Shown one piece after another: positions 1 to 8,379 of a DNA stretch of 64,000 nucleotides. The first letter of the stretch is position 1. Every line of letters begins with the position of its first letter. The stretch is taken from NCBI RefSeq assembly GCF_001425025.1, contig NZ_LMDE01000001.1:416751-480750 (forward strand), read 5' to 3'. The notes below the pieces were generated by a model, which saw nothing but the letters and a program-made list of their open reading frames with translations, did not search any database and was not told the DNA's origin. This DNA comes from Nocardioides sp. Root122. GTDB taxonomy: Bacteria > Actinomycetota > Actinomycetes > Propionibacteriales > Nocardioidaceae. Both the position numbers and the translations under genes were made by a program.

Positions 1-1
1 C

Positions 2-142
2 GTCAGCTCGATCCTCAACAAGGACTACCCCGTCGTGCAGGCGATCGTGCTCGTCTACGGCCTCGGCGTGCTGCTGGTCAACACGGCCGTCGACGTCTCC
101 CTGGCCCTGCTCGACCCGCGCTCGATGATCAGGGAGGGCTGA
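2..142 (+). CDS. Peptide ABC transporter permease, C-terminal fragment (DppB-like)
   Basis: Only the last 46 codons are in the window; the gene begins upstream. The visible end reads as the C-terminus of a DppB/OppB-type inner-membrane permease: a hydrophobic helix (VQAIVLVYGLGVLLVNTAVD) and the family's typical end, with D-x-S-L-A-L-L-D-P-R followed by a short basic tail. It would form the transmembrane heterodimer with the permease half of the next protein, whose GTG start lies 3 bases after this stop. Substrate (di- or oligopeptide) is inferred from the family and the downstream peptidases. Confidence 0.85.
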   Translation, partial: VSSILNKDYPVVQAIVLVYGLGVLLVNTAVDVSLALLDPRSMIREG

Positions 143-145
143 GCA

Positions 146-2134
146 GTGGCGAGCGACCACGGTCGGGCCCGACGCTGGCGCGGCGTGCTGACCACTCCCG
201 TCGGTCTGACCGCCGCGGTGCTCCTGGTGGCGGTCGCCGTCCTCACCGTGCTGGGTCCGGTGCTGTGGGGGACGAGCGCCGACGCCGTCGACACCCGTGA
301 CGTGCTGGCCACGCCGTCGCCCGAGCACTGGGCGGGCACCGACAACCTCGGCCGCGACATCCTCGCGCGCACGCTGGTCGCGACCCGGCTCTCCATGGTG
401 CTCGCCGTGTGTGCGATCACCGTGGCCGTGGCGGCCGGGCTGCTGCTCGGCGCCGCGCCCTACCTCCTCGGCGGTCGCGCCGGTCGGCTCGTGTCCGCTG
501 CGGTCAACGTCGCGGTGGCGTTCCCGGGACTGCTGCTCGCCCTGTTCTTCGCCGTCGTGTTCGGCGTGGGTGCGACGGGTGCGGTGATGGCCGTCGGCCT
601 GGCCGGCGCGCCCGTCTTCGCCCGGCTCACCCAGACGCTCGTGGCGCAGGTGGCGGGACGCGACTACGTCTCGGCCGCCCGGGTCGCGGGCGTGGGCCGG
701 CTGCGGATCCTGCTCCGGCACGTGCTGCCCAACATCGCCGAGCCCCTGGTCGTCAACGCGACGATCGGTGCGGGCGGCGCGCTGCTCGCCTTCTCCGGTC
801 TGTCCTTCCTCGGCCTCGGCGTGCAGTCGCCGGCGTACGACTGGGGGCGGCTGCTCTACGACGGCATCAGCGCCATCTACGTCAACCCCGCCGCGGCGCT
901 GGCGCCGGGCCTTGCCGTGCTGCTCGCCGGGCTCGCCTTCAACCTCTTCGGCGAGTCCGTCGCCAAGGGCTTCGGGGTCCCGGTGCTGGTGGGCGCGCCC
1001 GAGCTGCGCAGCCGCGGCCGAGCGGCCGCCGCCGCAGCCGATGCCCCGACAGGGACGGACGGGGACCCGGACGAGGCCGCGGACGACGTCGTCCTGGAGG
1101 TCCGCGACCTCGAGGTGGTCTTCCCGACCGCGACCGGGACGGTGCGCCCGGTGCGCGGCGTCAGCTTCGACGTACGACGGGGTGAGGCGGTCGGGGTGGT
1201 GGGGGAGTCCGGGTCGGGCAAGTCGCTCACCGCCCTCGCCGTCTCCCGCCTCGTCAGCGAGGACGGCACGGTGCGCGCGGGGCGGCTCCGCTTCCTCGAC
1301 CAGGACCTCACCGCGCCGGACTCGCCCGCGCTGCGACGGATGCTCGGCACCAGCCTCGCGATGGTCTTCCAGGACCCGATGACGTCCTTCAACCCGACGC
1401 GGCGCATCGGCCGGCAGCTGGCCGAGGTGGCGACCGAGCACCAGGGACTCGGCCGGGCGGAGGCCCTGGGCCGGGCCGTGGACCGGCTCGACTCGGTGCG
1501 GATCCCCGACGCGGGCCGGCGTGCCCGCCAGTACCCCCACGAGTTCTCCGGCGGCATGCGCCAGCGGGCCATGATCGGCATGGGCCTGATGGGGACGCCC
1601 TCCCTCGTCGTCGCCGACGAGCCCACCACCGCGCTCGACGTGACCGTGCAGCAGCAGGTCCTCGACCTGCTCGCCGAGATCCGCGCGGCCGACGACGTCG
1701 CACTGGTGCTGATCAGCCACGACGTCACCGTCGTCGCCGAGGTCTGCGACCGCGTCCTGGTGATGTACGCCGGCCGCATCGTGGAGGACGTGTCCGCCGC
1801 CGGCCTCGCCACCCGCGCCCAGCACCCCTACACCCGCGCGCTCGTGGCCGCCGTGCCCCACATGGACACCGACCTCGACCAGCCGCTCGCCACCATCCCC
1901 GGCCGGCCCGTCGACCCGGCCGAGGTCCCCGCCGGCTGCGCGTACGCCGCCCGCTGCCCGCTGGCCGACGCCCGCTGCCGTGCCGAGGACCCGCCGCTCG
2001 TGGCCGCCGTCGACGGCAGCCGGGTCGCCTGCTGGCACGCCGGCGAGCCGCTCCCCGACCCGGTGGTGCGCACCGCCGAGGACCGCACGGGCCTCGACGC
2101 GCTGGACGCCGACGAGCTGGTGGAGGCACCGTGA
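146..2134 (+). CDS. Peptide ABC transporter permease/ATP-binding fusion (DppC-DppD)
   Basis: A 662-residue fusion. Residues about 15-280 form a DppC-type permease with five or six hydrophobic segments and the EAA-like loop (AARVAGVGRLRILLRHVLP). After a charged Ala/Asp-rich linker (about 285-315) comes a complete nucleotide-binding domain: Walker A GESGSGKS at 353-360, a signature FSGGMRQR, Walker B VVADEPTTALD and the switch histidine in LISHD. The C-terminus has the oligopeptide-transporter extension with clustered cysteines (GCAYAARCPLADARC). Permease and ATPase are usually separate genes; the fusion is intact, with no frameshift evident. It imports peptides with its neighbours. It overlaps the next gene by 4 bases (GTGA), so translation is coupled. 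Confidence 0.92.
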   Translation: MASDHGRARRWRGVLTTPVGLTAAVLLVAVAVLTVLGPVLWGTSADAVDTRDVLATPSPEHWAGTDNLGRDILARTLVATRLSMVLAVCAITVAVAAGLLLGAAPYLLGGRAGRLVSAAVNVAVAFPGLLLALFFAVVFGVGATGAVMAVGLAGAPVFARLTQTLVAQVAGRDYVSAARVAGVGRLRILLRHVLPNIAEPLVVNATIGAGGALLAFSGLSFLGLGVQSPAYDWGRLLYDGISAIYVNPAAALAPGLAVLLAGLAFNLFGESVAKGFGVPVLVGAPELRSRGRAAAAAADAPTGTDGDPDEAADDVVLEVRDLEVVFPTATGTVRPVRGVSFDVRRGEAVGVVGESGSGKSLTALAVSRLVSEDGTVRAGRLRFLDQDLTAPDSPALRRMLGTSLAMVFQDPMTSFNPTRRIGRQLAEVATEHQGLGRAEALGRAVDRLDSVRIPDAGRRARQYPHEFSGGMRQRAMIGMGLMGTPSLVVADEPTTALDVTVQQQVLDLLAEIRAADDVALVLISHDVTVVAEVCDRVLVMYAGRIVEDVSAAGLATRAQHPYTRALVAAVPHMDTDLDQPLATIPGRPVDPAEVPAGCAYAARCPLADARCRAEDPPLVAAVDGSRVACWHAGEPLPDPVVRTAEDRTGLDALDADELVEAP

Positions 2135-2877
2135 GCGAGCTGCGCTTCGAGGACGTCACCGTCCGCTTCGGCCGGACGACCGCCGTCGACCGGGTGAGCC
2201 TCACCGTGCCCGTCGGCACCGTGGTCGGTCTCGTGGGCGAGTCGGGGTCGGGCAAGTCGACCCTCGCCCGCGCCGCCGTCGGACTGACCGAGCCCGAGTC
2301 CGGCGCCATCACGCTCGGCGGTCGCCCGGTGCCCCACCGCGGCGCGCGACGCCCGCTCCAGATGGTCTTCCAGGACCCCTACTCCTCGCTCGACCCGCGC
2401 ATGTCGATCGGCGACAGCATCGCCGAGGCGCTGCCGCGTGACCTCGACGACGTACGCGGTCGCCGGGCCCGTCGCGACGAGGTGGCCCGGCTGCTGGAGC
2501 TCGTGCACCTCGACCCGCACCGGGCGCGGGACCTCCCGGCCCGGCTCTCCGGCGGTCAGCGCCAGCGGGTCGCCCTGGCCCGGGCGCTCGCAGGCCGACC
2601 GGAGGTCGTCATCGCGGACGAGATCACCTCCGCCCTCGACGTCTCGATCCAGGGCGCGGTGCTCAACCTGGTCCGTGAGCTGCAGGCCGAGCTCGGCCTC
2701 TCGATGCTCTTCATCTCCCACAACCTCGCCGTGGTCCGCTACGTCGCCTCACGCGTCGCCGTGATGCAGGGCGGCCGGATCGTCGAGGAGGGCCCCACGG
2801 CCCAGGTGCTCGGAGCCCCCGAGCACGACTACACGCGCGAGCTGCTCGCGGCCGCCCCCGGAAGGAAGCCCTCATGA
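2131..2877 (+). CDS. Peptide ABC transporter ATP-binding protein (DppF-like)
   Basis: A 248-residue ABC ATPase with Walker A GESGSGKST (about 35), Q-loop VFQDPYSSLDPR, signature LSGGQRQRV, Walker B VIADEITSALD and switch His in FISHN. It is the second ATPase of a Dpp/Opp importer and pairs with the ATPase half of the fusion upstream. It is shorter than typical DppF because the Cys-containing C-terminal oligopeptide extension is missing; only the fusion partner has that extension. GTG start overlaps the upstream stop by 4 bases, and its own stop overlaps the next ATG by 4 bases. Confidence 0.92.
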   Translation: MSELRFEDVTVRFGRTTAVDRVSLTVPVGTVVGLVGESGSGKSTLARAAVGLTEPESGAITLGGRPVPHRGARRPLQMVFQDPYSSLDPRMSIGDSIAEALPRDLDDVRGRRARRDEVARLLELVHLDPHRARDLPARLSGGQRQRVALARALAGRPEVVIADEITSALDVSIQGAVLNLVRELQAELGLSMLFISHNLAVVRYVASRVAVMQGGRIVEEGPTAQVLGAPEHDYTRELLAAAPGRKPS

Positions 2878-5800
2878 GCCACGCCCCCGACACGTCCGAC
2901 ACGTCCGGCGCCGTACGCCGCCTGCGCATCGACGACCTCGGCGAGCTGGCGGTGCCGTCCCAGCCGGCCCTCGCGCCGGACGGGACACGCGTGGCCTACA
3001 CCCTGCGGACGATCGACGTCGCCGGCGACCGCAACGTCGACGAGCTGTGGTGGGTCGGGACCGACGGCGGCCCGGCCCGGCGGCTGACCCACGGACCGGA
3101 GGACTCCTCGCCGGTGTGGGCCCCCGACGCGACGCGGCTGGCGTTCGTGCGCGCCGGCCGGCTCGCGGTCCTGGCGACCGACGGTGGCGAGGTCGAGGTG
3201 CTCGACGGCGTCCCGACCGGTGTCGCGGCGCCCACCTGGAGCCCCGACGGCCGTCGCCTCGCCTTCACCGCGCCCGTCGACCCGGACGGCGCGGGCGGCG
3301 GCGGCCCGATGGTCTCCGACGGCATCGGCTACCAGTCCGACGGCACGGGCCTGCACGGCCGCGTCCGGACCCAGCTGTTCGTCGTCGACGCCGACGGCAC
3401 CGGGCTGCGCCGGCTGACGAGCGGACCGCACGGCGTCGCGTCGCCGGCGTGGTCGCCCGACGGCTCCACGCTCGCCTTCACCCGCGGCTCCGAGGAGCGG
3501 TTCCGCACCCCGGTCCACGTGCTGGCCGTCGACGGCTCCGCGACCGACCTGCGCACCGTCGGGTTCGCGCACGGCGTCGCGCTTGCCGTGACGTGGTCCG
3601 CCGACGGTGACGCGCTGCTCGTCGTGGGGCACCCCGGCGACCCGGTGGGCCACGCCCGACTGGTGCGGGTGCCGCTCGACGGCTCGGACGTCACCGACCT
3701 CGCCGGTGCCCTCGACCGCAACGTGATGCCCGGCGCCCCGGCCTACCCGGGTGGCCTGCCGGTCGAGCAGGAGGGCCGGGTGTGGTTCTGCGTGCGCGAC
3801 CGCGGGTGCACGCACCTGTGGTCCGCCTCCGCGGACGGCACCGAGCACCAGCCGCTGCTCGCCGGCGAGGGCCGGGTCGTGTCGGGGCTGTCCGTGGCGG
3901 CGGCCCGCGCCGCGGTCGTGCTCGCCACCCCGACGTCGTACGGCGAGGTGGTGCTGGTCGACCTCCCCGACGGGCAGGAGCGGGTGCTGACCGACCACGG
4001 GGCCGCGCTGGCCGACGTGGTGCACCACCCCCGTCGCGCGCGCACCTTCACGATCTCCGACGGCACCGAGGTCGAGGCCTGGTTGCTGCACGACGACGAG
4101 CCCGGCCCCAAGCCGCTGCTGCTCGACGTGCACGGCGGCCCCCACAACGCGTGGAACGCCGCCGCCGACGAGATCCACCTCTACCACCAGGAGCTCGTCG
4201 AGCGCGGCTGGGCGGTCCTGCTGGTCAACCCGCGCGGCAGCGACGGCTACGGCGAGCGGTTCTACGACGGCGTCCACGCCGCCTGGGGCGTGGCCGACGC
4301 GGCCGACTTCCTCGAGCCGATCGACGCCCTGGTCGCCGAGGGGCTGGCCGACCCCGCGCGGCTCGCGGTGGGCGGCTACAGCTACGGCGGCTTCATGGCC
4401 TGCTGGCTCACCGGCCACGACGACCGCTTCGCCGCCGCCGTCGCGGGAGGCACGGTCAGCGACCTGGCCAGCATGTACGGCACCAGCGACGACCTCTGCC
4501 TGAGCGCGTACGAGCTCGGCGGCGCGCCCTGGGAGGAGCCGGACCTCTACGCCGCGATGTCGCCGATCACCCGCGTGCAGGACGTGCGCACCCCGACGCT
4601 CGTCTACCACGGCGTCGAGGACCGCACCTGCCCGCTGGGCCAGGCGCAGCAGTGGCACACGGCGCTGTGCGAGCTCGGCGTGCCGACGCGGCTGGTGCTC
4701 TACCCCGACGCCTCGCACGTCTTCGTCCTGCTCGGCCGGCCGTCGCAGCGGCTCGACGTCAACCGCCGCACCCTCGACTGGCTCGTCACCCACACCACGG
4801 GTGGCGGTCGGCCGCGCGCCGACCGCGCGCACTGGGAGCAGCGGCTCGCGGCGCTGGCCGAGCGGCACGGCGTGCCCGGAGCGCAGCTCGGCATCCTGCG
4901 CACCGGCGGGGGCGAGGACGACCTCGTCGTCGCGACGCACGGCGTGCTGCACGTCGGGACGCAGGCGCCGGTCACTCCCGACGCGGTCTTCCAGATCGGC
5001 TCGATCACCAAGGTGTGGACCGCCTCGGTGGTCCTCGCGCTCGTCGACGAGGGCCTGCTCGAGCTCGACACCCCGGTCGTCGAGGTGCTGCCCGAGCTGC
5101 GGCTGGCCGACCCGGAGGTCACCAAGGGCGTCACCGTGCGCCACCTGCTCACCCACACCAGCGGCATCGACGGGGACGTCTTCACCGACACCGGCCGCGG
5201 CGACGACTGCCTCGAGCGCTACGTCGACCAGCTGGGCGACGCGGGGCAGAACCACCCGCTGGGCGTGACCTGGTCCTACTGCAACTCCGGCTTCTCGCTG
5301 CTCGGCCGCGTGATCGAGGTGGTCACCGGCCTCACGTGGGACGAGGCGGTGCGGCAGCGGCTGTCGACGCCGCTCGGTCTCGAGCGGGCGGTGACCCTTC
5401 CGGAGGAGGCGCTGCTCCACGCCGCCGCGGTGGGCCACGACGAGCGCGACGGCGAGACCGTCACGGCCGCCGCGTGGCAGCTGCCCCGCTCGCTCGGACC
5501 CGCCGGGCTGGTCACCTGCTCGGCGGCCGACGTGCTGGCGTTCGCCCGCATGCACCTCACCGGCGGTCGGGCCGCCGACGGCACCCGGGTGCTCTCCGAG
5601 GAGTCGGTCACGGCGATGGCCGCGCACGAGGCGGAGCTGCCCGACCCCTACATCCTCGGCGACTCGTGGGGCCTGGGCTGGATCCGCTTCACGTGGGACG
5701 AGCAGCGCCTGATCGGCCACGACGGCAACACCCTCGGGCAGGCGGCGTTCCTGCGGATGCTGCCCGACCCCGACGGCGACGGCGGTCTCGCCGTCGTGCT

Positions 5801-6203
5801 GCTCACCAACGGCGGGCACACCCGCGACCTCTACGAGGACCTCTACCGCGAGGTCTTCGCCGAGCTCGCGGGCGTCTCCATGCCCGAGCGGTTCGGTCCC
5901 CCCGACGAGCCGGTCGACGTCGACGTCACGCCCTTCCTGGGCCGCTACGAGCGCACGTCGGTGCAGATGGACGTCGAGGACTGCGCCGACGGACCGGTCC
6001 TCCGCACCACGCTCGTGGGTCCGCTGGCCGAGCTCGAGTCCGTCCCGGTCGAGGAACACCCGCTCGTGCCCGTGGGGCCCGGCCTGTTCGCCGTACGCCC
6101 GGAGGGGACCGAGACCTGGGTCCCGGTCACCTTCTACGAGCTGACCACGGGCGAGCCGTACCTCCACATGGGCGCACGCGCCACCCCGCAGGTCCGCCCA
6201 TGA
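2874..6203 (+). CDS. S9 prolyl oligopeptidase-type peptidase fused to a class C beta-lactamase-type serine hydrolase
   Basis: An 1109-residue two-enzyme fusion. Residues about 15-380 are a TolB/PD40-like propeller (repeated PxWSPDG elements). Residues about 395-640 are an S9 alpha/beta hydrolase with nucleophile Ser503 in GGYSYGG, Asp583 (GVEDRTCP) and His615 (DASHVF). Residues about 655-990 are a serine beta-lactamase/D-aminopeptidase fold with Ser710-x-x-Lys713 (SITK) and Tyr802-Cys-Asn804. A C-terminal beta-rich part ends the protein. All key residues of both active sites are present. No signal peptide is seen, so it should act in the cytoplasm on peptides imported by the transporter encoded upstream. 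The second domain's family includes D-amino-acid-specific peptidases, which fits the downstream D-to-L genes. Exact specificity cannot be read from sequence. Confidence 0.88.
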   Translation: MSHAPDTSDTSGAVRRLRIDDLGELAVPSQPALAPDGTRVAYTLRTIDVAGDRNVDELWWVGTDGGPARRLTHGPEDSSPVWAPDATRLAFVRAGRLAVLATDGGEVEVLDGVPTGVAAPTWSPDGRRLAFTAPVDPDGAGGGGPMVSDGIGYQSDGTGLHGRVRTQLFVVDADGTGLRRLTSGPHGVASPAWSPDGSTLAFTRGSEERFRTPVHVLAVDGSATDLRTVGFAHGVALAVTWSADGDALLVVGHPGDPVGHARLVRVPLDGSDVTDLAGALDRNVMPGAPAYPGGLPVEQEGRVWFCVRDRGCTHLWSASADGTEHQPLLAGEGRVVSGLSVAAARAAVVLATPTSYGEVVLVDLPDGQERVLTDHGAALADVVHHPRRARTFTISDGTEVEAWLLHDDEPGPKPLLLDVHGGPHNAWNAAADEIHLYHQELVERGWAVLLVNPRGSDGYGERFYDGVHAAWGVADAADFLEPIDALVAEGLADPARLAVGGYSYGGFMACWLTGHDDRFAAAVAGGTVSDLASMYGTSDDLCLSAYELGGAPWEEPDLYAAMSPITRVQDVRTPTLVYHGVEDRTCPLGQAQQWHTALCELGVPTRLVLYPDASHVFVLLGRPSQRLDVNRRTLDWLVTHTTGGGRPRADRAHWEQRLAALAERHGVPGAQLGILRTGGGEDDLVVATHGVLHVGTQAPVTPDAVFQIGSITKVWTASVVLALVDEGLLELDTPVVEVLPELRLADPEVTKGVTVRHLLTHTSGIDGDVFTDTGRGDDCLERYVDQLGDAGQNHPLGVTWSYCNSGFSLLGRVIEVVTGLTWDEAVRQRLSTPLGLERAVTLPEEALLHAAAVGHDERDGETVTAAAWQLPRSLGPAGLVTCSAADVLAFARMHLTGGRAADGTRVLSEESVTAMAAHEAELPDPYILGDSWGLGWIRFTWDEQRLIGHDGNTLGQAAFLRMLPDPDGDGGLAVVLLTNGGHTRDLYEDLYREVFAELAGVSMPERFGPPDEPVDVDVTPFLGRYERTSVQMDVEDCADGPVLRTTLVGPLAELESVPVEEHPLVPVGPGLFAVRPEGTETWVPVTFYELTTGEPYLHMGARATPQVRP

Positions 6204-7474
6204 GCCGCACGACCCTGGCGGCGGACGCCATCGACCTCGACGCCCTGCTCGACGACGTCCGCACGCTCGTCGAGTGCGAGTCTCCGTCCGCCGACCTCGC
6301 CGCCGTCGCACGCTCGGCGGATGTGGTGGCCGAGGTCGGCACGCGCCGGCTGGGCGTGGCGCCCGAGCGGATCGTGCTCGAGGGCTGCACCCACCTGCGG
6401 TGGCGGCTGGGCAGCGCACCCTCACGCGTCCTGCTGCTCGGCCACCACGACACGGTCTGGCCCGTCGGCACGCTGGCCCGGCGTCCCTTCGCCGTCGACG
6501 ACGGCGTGCTCCGCGGCCCGGGCTGCTTCGACATGCTCACCGGCCTGGCCATGGCGTTCCAGGCCGCTGCCGGGACGGACGGGGTCACCCTCCTCGTCAC
6601 CGGCGACGAGGAGCTCGGCTCGCCCACCTCGCGGGCACTGGTGGAGGAGGAGGGCGCTGCTGCCGAGGCGGTGCTCGTCCTCGAGGCCTCGGCCGACGGC
6701 GGCGCGCTGAAGACCGAGCGCAAGGGCGTCTCGTTGTACGACGTCGACGTGACCGGCCGCGCCGCCCACGCCGGGCTCGAGCCCGAGAGGGGCACCAACG
6801 CCGCCGTCGAGCTCGCCCACGTCGTGCTCGCGCTGTCCGGCCTCGGCGACGCCTCGGTCGGTACGACGGTGACGCCGACCCGCGCCACCGCAGGCACCAC
6901 CACGAACACCGTGCCCGCCGCGGCGAGCGTCGCGGTCGACGTACGCGCGCGGACGGCCGAGGAGCAGCGGCGCGTGGACGCCGCCGTCCGGTCCCTGCGC
7001 CCGGTGCTGCCCGGCGCCGGGCTCGCCGTGCGCGGCGGGCCCAACCGGCCGCCGCTGGAGGCGTCGGCCTCCGCCGCCCTCTTCGACCGGGCGTGCGAGG
7101 TCGCCGCCCGGATGGGCCTCCCGGACCTCACCAGTGCGAGCGTCGGCGGTGCGTCCGACGGCAACTTCACCGCCGGGGTCGGCACCCCCACCCTCGACGG
7201 GCTGGGCGCGGTCGGCGGCGGGGCCCATGCCGAGGACGAGCACGTGCTGGTCGCCGAGCTCCCCGGCCGCACCGCCCTCCTCTGCGCCCTGGTCGCCGAC
7301 CTCCTCGGTACTCCCCTACGTTCTGGACGCGGTGGTGCAGGACGTAGGGGACTACCGGACGGGGCAGACCTGGGTAGTCCCCTACGTTCTGGACGCGGTG
7401 GTGCAGAACGTAGGGGACTACGGCTGGACGAGCGGACGAACCCGGACGCCCCGACTGGTGGGGCACGACCATGA
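6200..7474 (+). CDS. M20 family metallohydrolase, candidate N-succinyl-L-amino acid desuccinylase
   Basis: A 424-residue M20/carboxypeptidase-G2-like enzyme. Zinc and catalytic residues are visible: H and D in LLLGHHDTV (about 79-87), D in GPGCFDMLTG, the EE pair in TGDEELGS, and a late His in GGGAHAEDE. The dimerisation segment has AAHAGLEPERGTNA. The normal family end falls near residue 369; the last 54 residues are low-complexity and come from a palindromic repeat inserted in the 3' end (PLRSGRGGA appears twice). It overlaps both neighbours by ATGA junctions. With the next two genes it completes the set racemase, N-succinyltransferase and desuccinylase. The M20 assignment is firm; the desuccinylase role is inferred from context. 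Confidence 0.87.
   Translation: MSRTTLAADAIDLDALLDDVRTLVECESPSADLAAVARSADVVAEVGTRRLGVAPERIVLEGCTHLRWRLGSAPSRVLLLGHHDTVWPVGTLARRPFAVDDGVLRGPGCFDMLTGLAMAFQAAAGTDGVTLLVTGDEELGSPTSRALVEEEGAAAEAVLVLEASADGGALKTERKGVSLYDVDVTGRAAHAGLEPERGTNAAVELAHVVLALSGLGDASVGTTVTPTRATAGTTTNTVPAAASVAVDVRARTAEEQRRVDAAVRSLRPVLPGAGLAVRGGPNRPPLEASASAALFDRACEVAARMGLPDLTSASVGGASDGNFTAGVGTPTLDGLGAVGGGAHAEDEHVLVAELPGRTALLCALVADLLGTPLRSGRGGAGRRGLPDGADLGSPLRSGRGGAERRGLRLDERTNPDAPTGGARP
7308..7421 (+). repeat. Tandem pair of long-arm palindromes inside the M20 gene 3' end
   Basis: Two 48-base units at 7308-7355 and 7374-7421, repeating with a 66-base period. The second has perfect 18-base arms (GTAGTCCCCTACGTTCTG and its complement) around the loop GACGCGGTGGTG. 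The first has the same loop and two arm mismatches. The reading frame passes through both, adding about 50 residues to the M20 protein. Confidence 0.93.
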
Positions 7475-8379
7475 CGCTGCCCCGCAAGGCGACCAGCATG
7501 GGAGCCATGAGGACGTCGAGCGCTGTCGCCACCGACCTCGACGCCGCGGTCCAGGGGGCCGACGCCGCCGCCCGCGCGGCGGGGGTCACCGTGCGCAGCC
7601 TGGAGGACCTGCCCGACCTCGAGCAGGCGGTCGCGCTGTTCGCCGACATCTGGCGGCGTGAGGCGAGCCCGCCGCTCACCCTCGAGCTGCTGCGCGCCCT
7701 CACGAAGGCGGGGAACTACGTCGGCGGTGCCTTCGTCGACGGTCGCCTCGTCGGGGCGTGCGTCGGCTTCTTCCACGCGCCCGAGGAGGACAGCCTCCAC
7801 AGCCACATCGCCGGCGTCGCGCCCGGTGCCGCCGGGCGCAACATCGGGTTCGCCCTCAAGCTCCACCAGCGCGCGTGGGCGATCGGCCGCGGCGTCGGGG
7901 AGATCGCGTGGACCTTCGACCCGCTCGTGGCCCGCAACGCCTGGTTCAACCTGACCAAGCTCGGCGCCAGCGCGACGGAGTACCTCCCCAACTTCTACGG
8001 GCCGATGGACGACGGCATCAACGGTCGCGACGAGTCGGACCGACTGCTGGTGCGCTGGCGGCTGACCGACCCCGCGGTCGTGCTGGCCTGCGCCGGCGGC
8101 GGCGTCGGCGCGGTCGCGGACGACCTGCGGGCAGGTGGCGCCATCGTCGCCCTCGGCTCCGACGAGGCGGGCCGGCCTGTCCCGGGCCGCCTCGACGGGC
8201 CCGTCTCACTGGTCGCGGTGCCCTCGGACGTCGCGCTCCTGCGCGGCGCCGACCCGGAGACCGCCGCCCGCTGGCGGATCGCCGTGCGCGAGGCGCTCAC
8301 CGCCCTGCTGACCGACGGGGCAGGGCGCATCGAGGGGTTCGACCGGGCAGGTTGGTACGTCGTGAGGAGAGAGCTGTGA
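7471..8379 (+). CDS. GNAT-family acyltransferase, candidate succinyl-CoA:amino acid N-succinyltransferase
   Basis: A 302-residue protein of the large GNAT group that is often encoded next to OSBS/NSAR-type enolase-superfamily genes. Features include a substrate-side strand NYVGGAFVDGRLVGACVGFF, the acyl-CoA-binding region around HSHIAGVAPGAAGRNIGFALKL, and the following segment WTFDPLVARNAWFNLTKLGA with Y-L-P-N-F-Y-G. In the known D-to-L route it would succinylate D-amino acids so that the racemase can epimerise them. The start chosen is ATG 7471, overlapping the M20 stop (ATGA); an internal ATG at 7501 or 7507 is possible because the first dozen residues are not family-like. Family assignment is strong, substrate is inferred. 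Confidence 0.85.
   Translation: MTLPRKATSMGAMRTSSAVATDLDAAVQGADAAARAAGVTVRSLEDLPDLEQAVALFADIWRREASPPLTLELLRALTKAGNYVGGAFVDGRLVGACVGFFHAPEEDSLHSHIAGVAPGAAGRNIGFALKLHQRAWAIGRGVGEIAWTFDPLVARNAWFNLTKLGASATEYLPNFYGPMDDGINGRDESDRLLVRWRLTDPAVVLACAGGGVGAVADDLRAGGAIVALGSDEAGRPVPGRLDGPVSLVAVPSDVALLRGADPETAARWRIAVREALTALLTDGAGRIEGFDRAGWYVVRREL

Noticed and set aside
2829-6425. A 1198-codon open frame on the minus strand opposite the S9/beta-lactamase fusion
   Set aside because: It has no recognisable domain, is rich in Arg, Val, His and Gln as expected for antisense frames in GC-rich DNA, and the plus-strand frame has two full active sites.
7308-7421. Repeat pair considered as a CRISPR remnant
   Set aside because: Only two units, each a long palindrome with an identical loop, no variable spacers and no cas genes.
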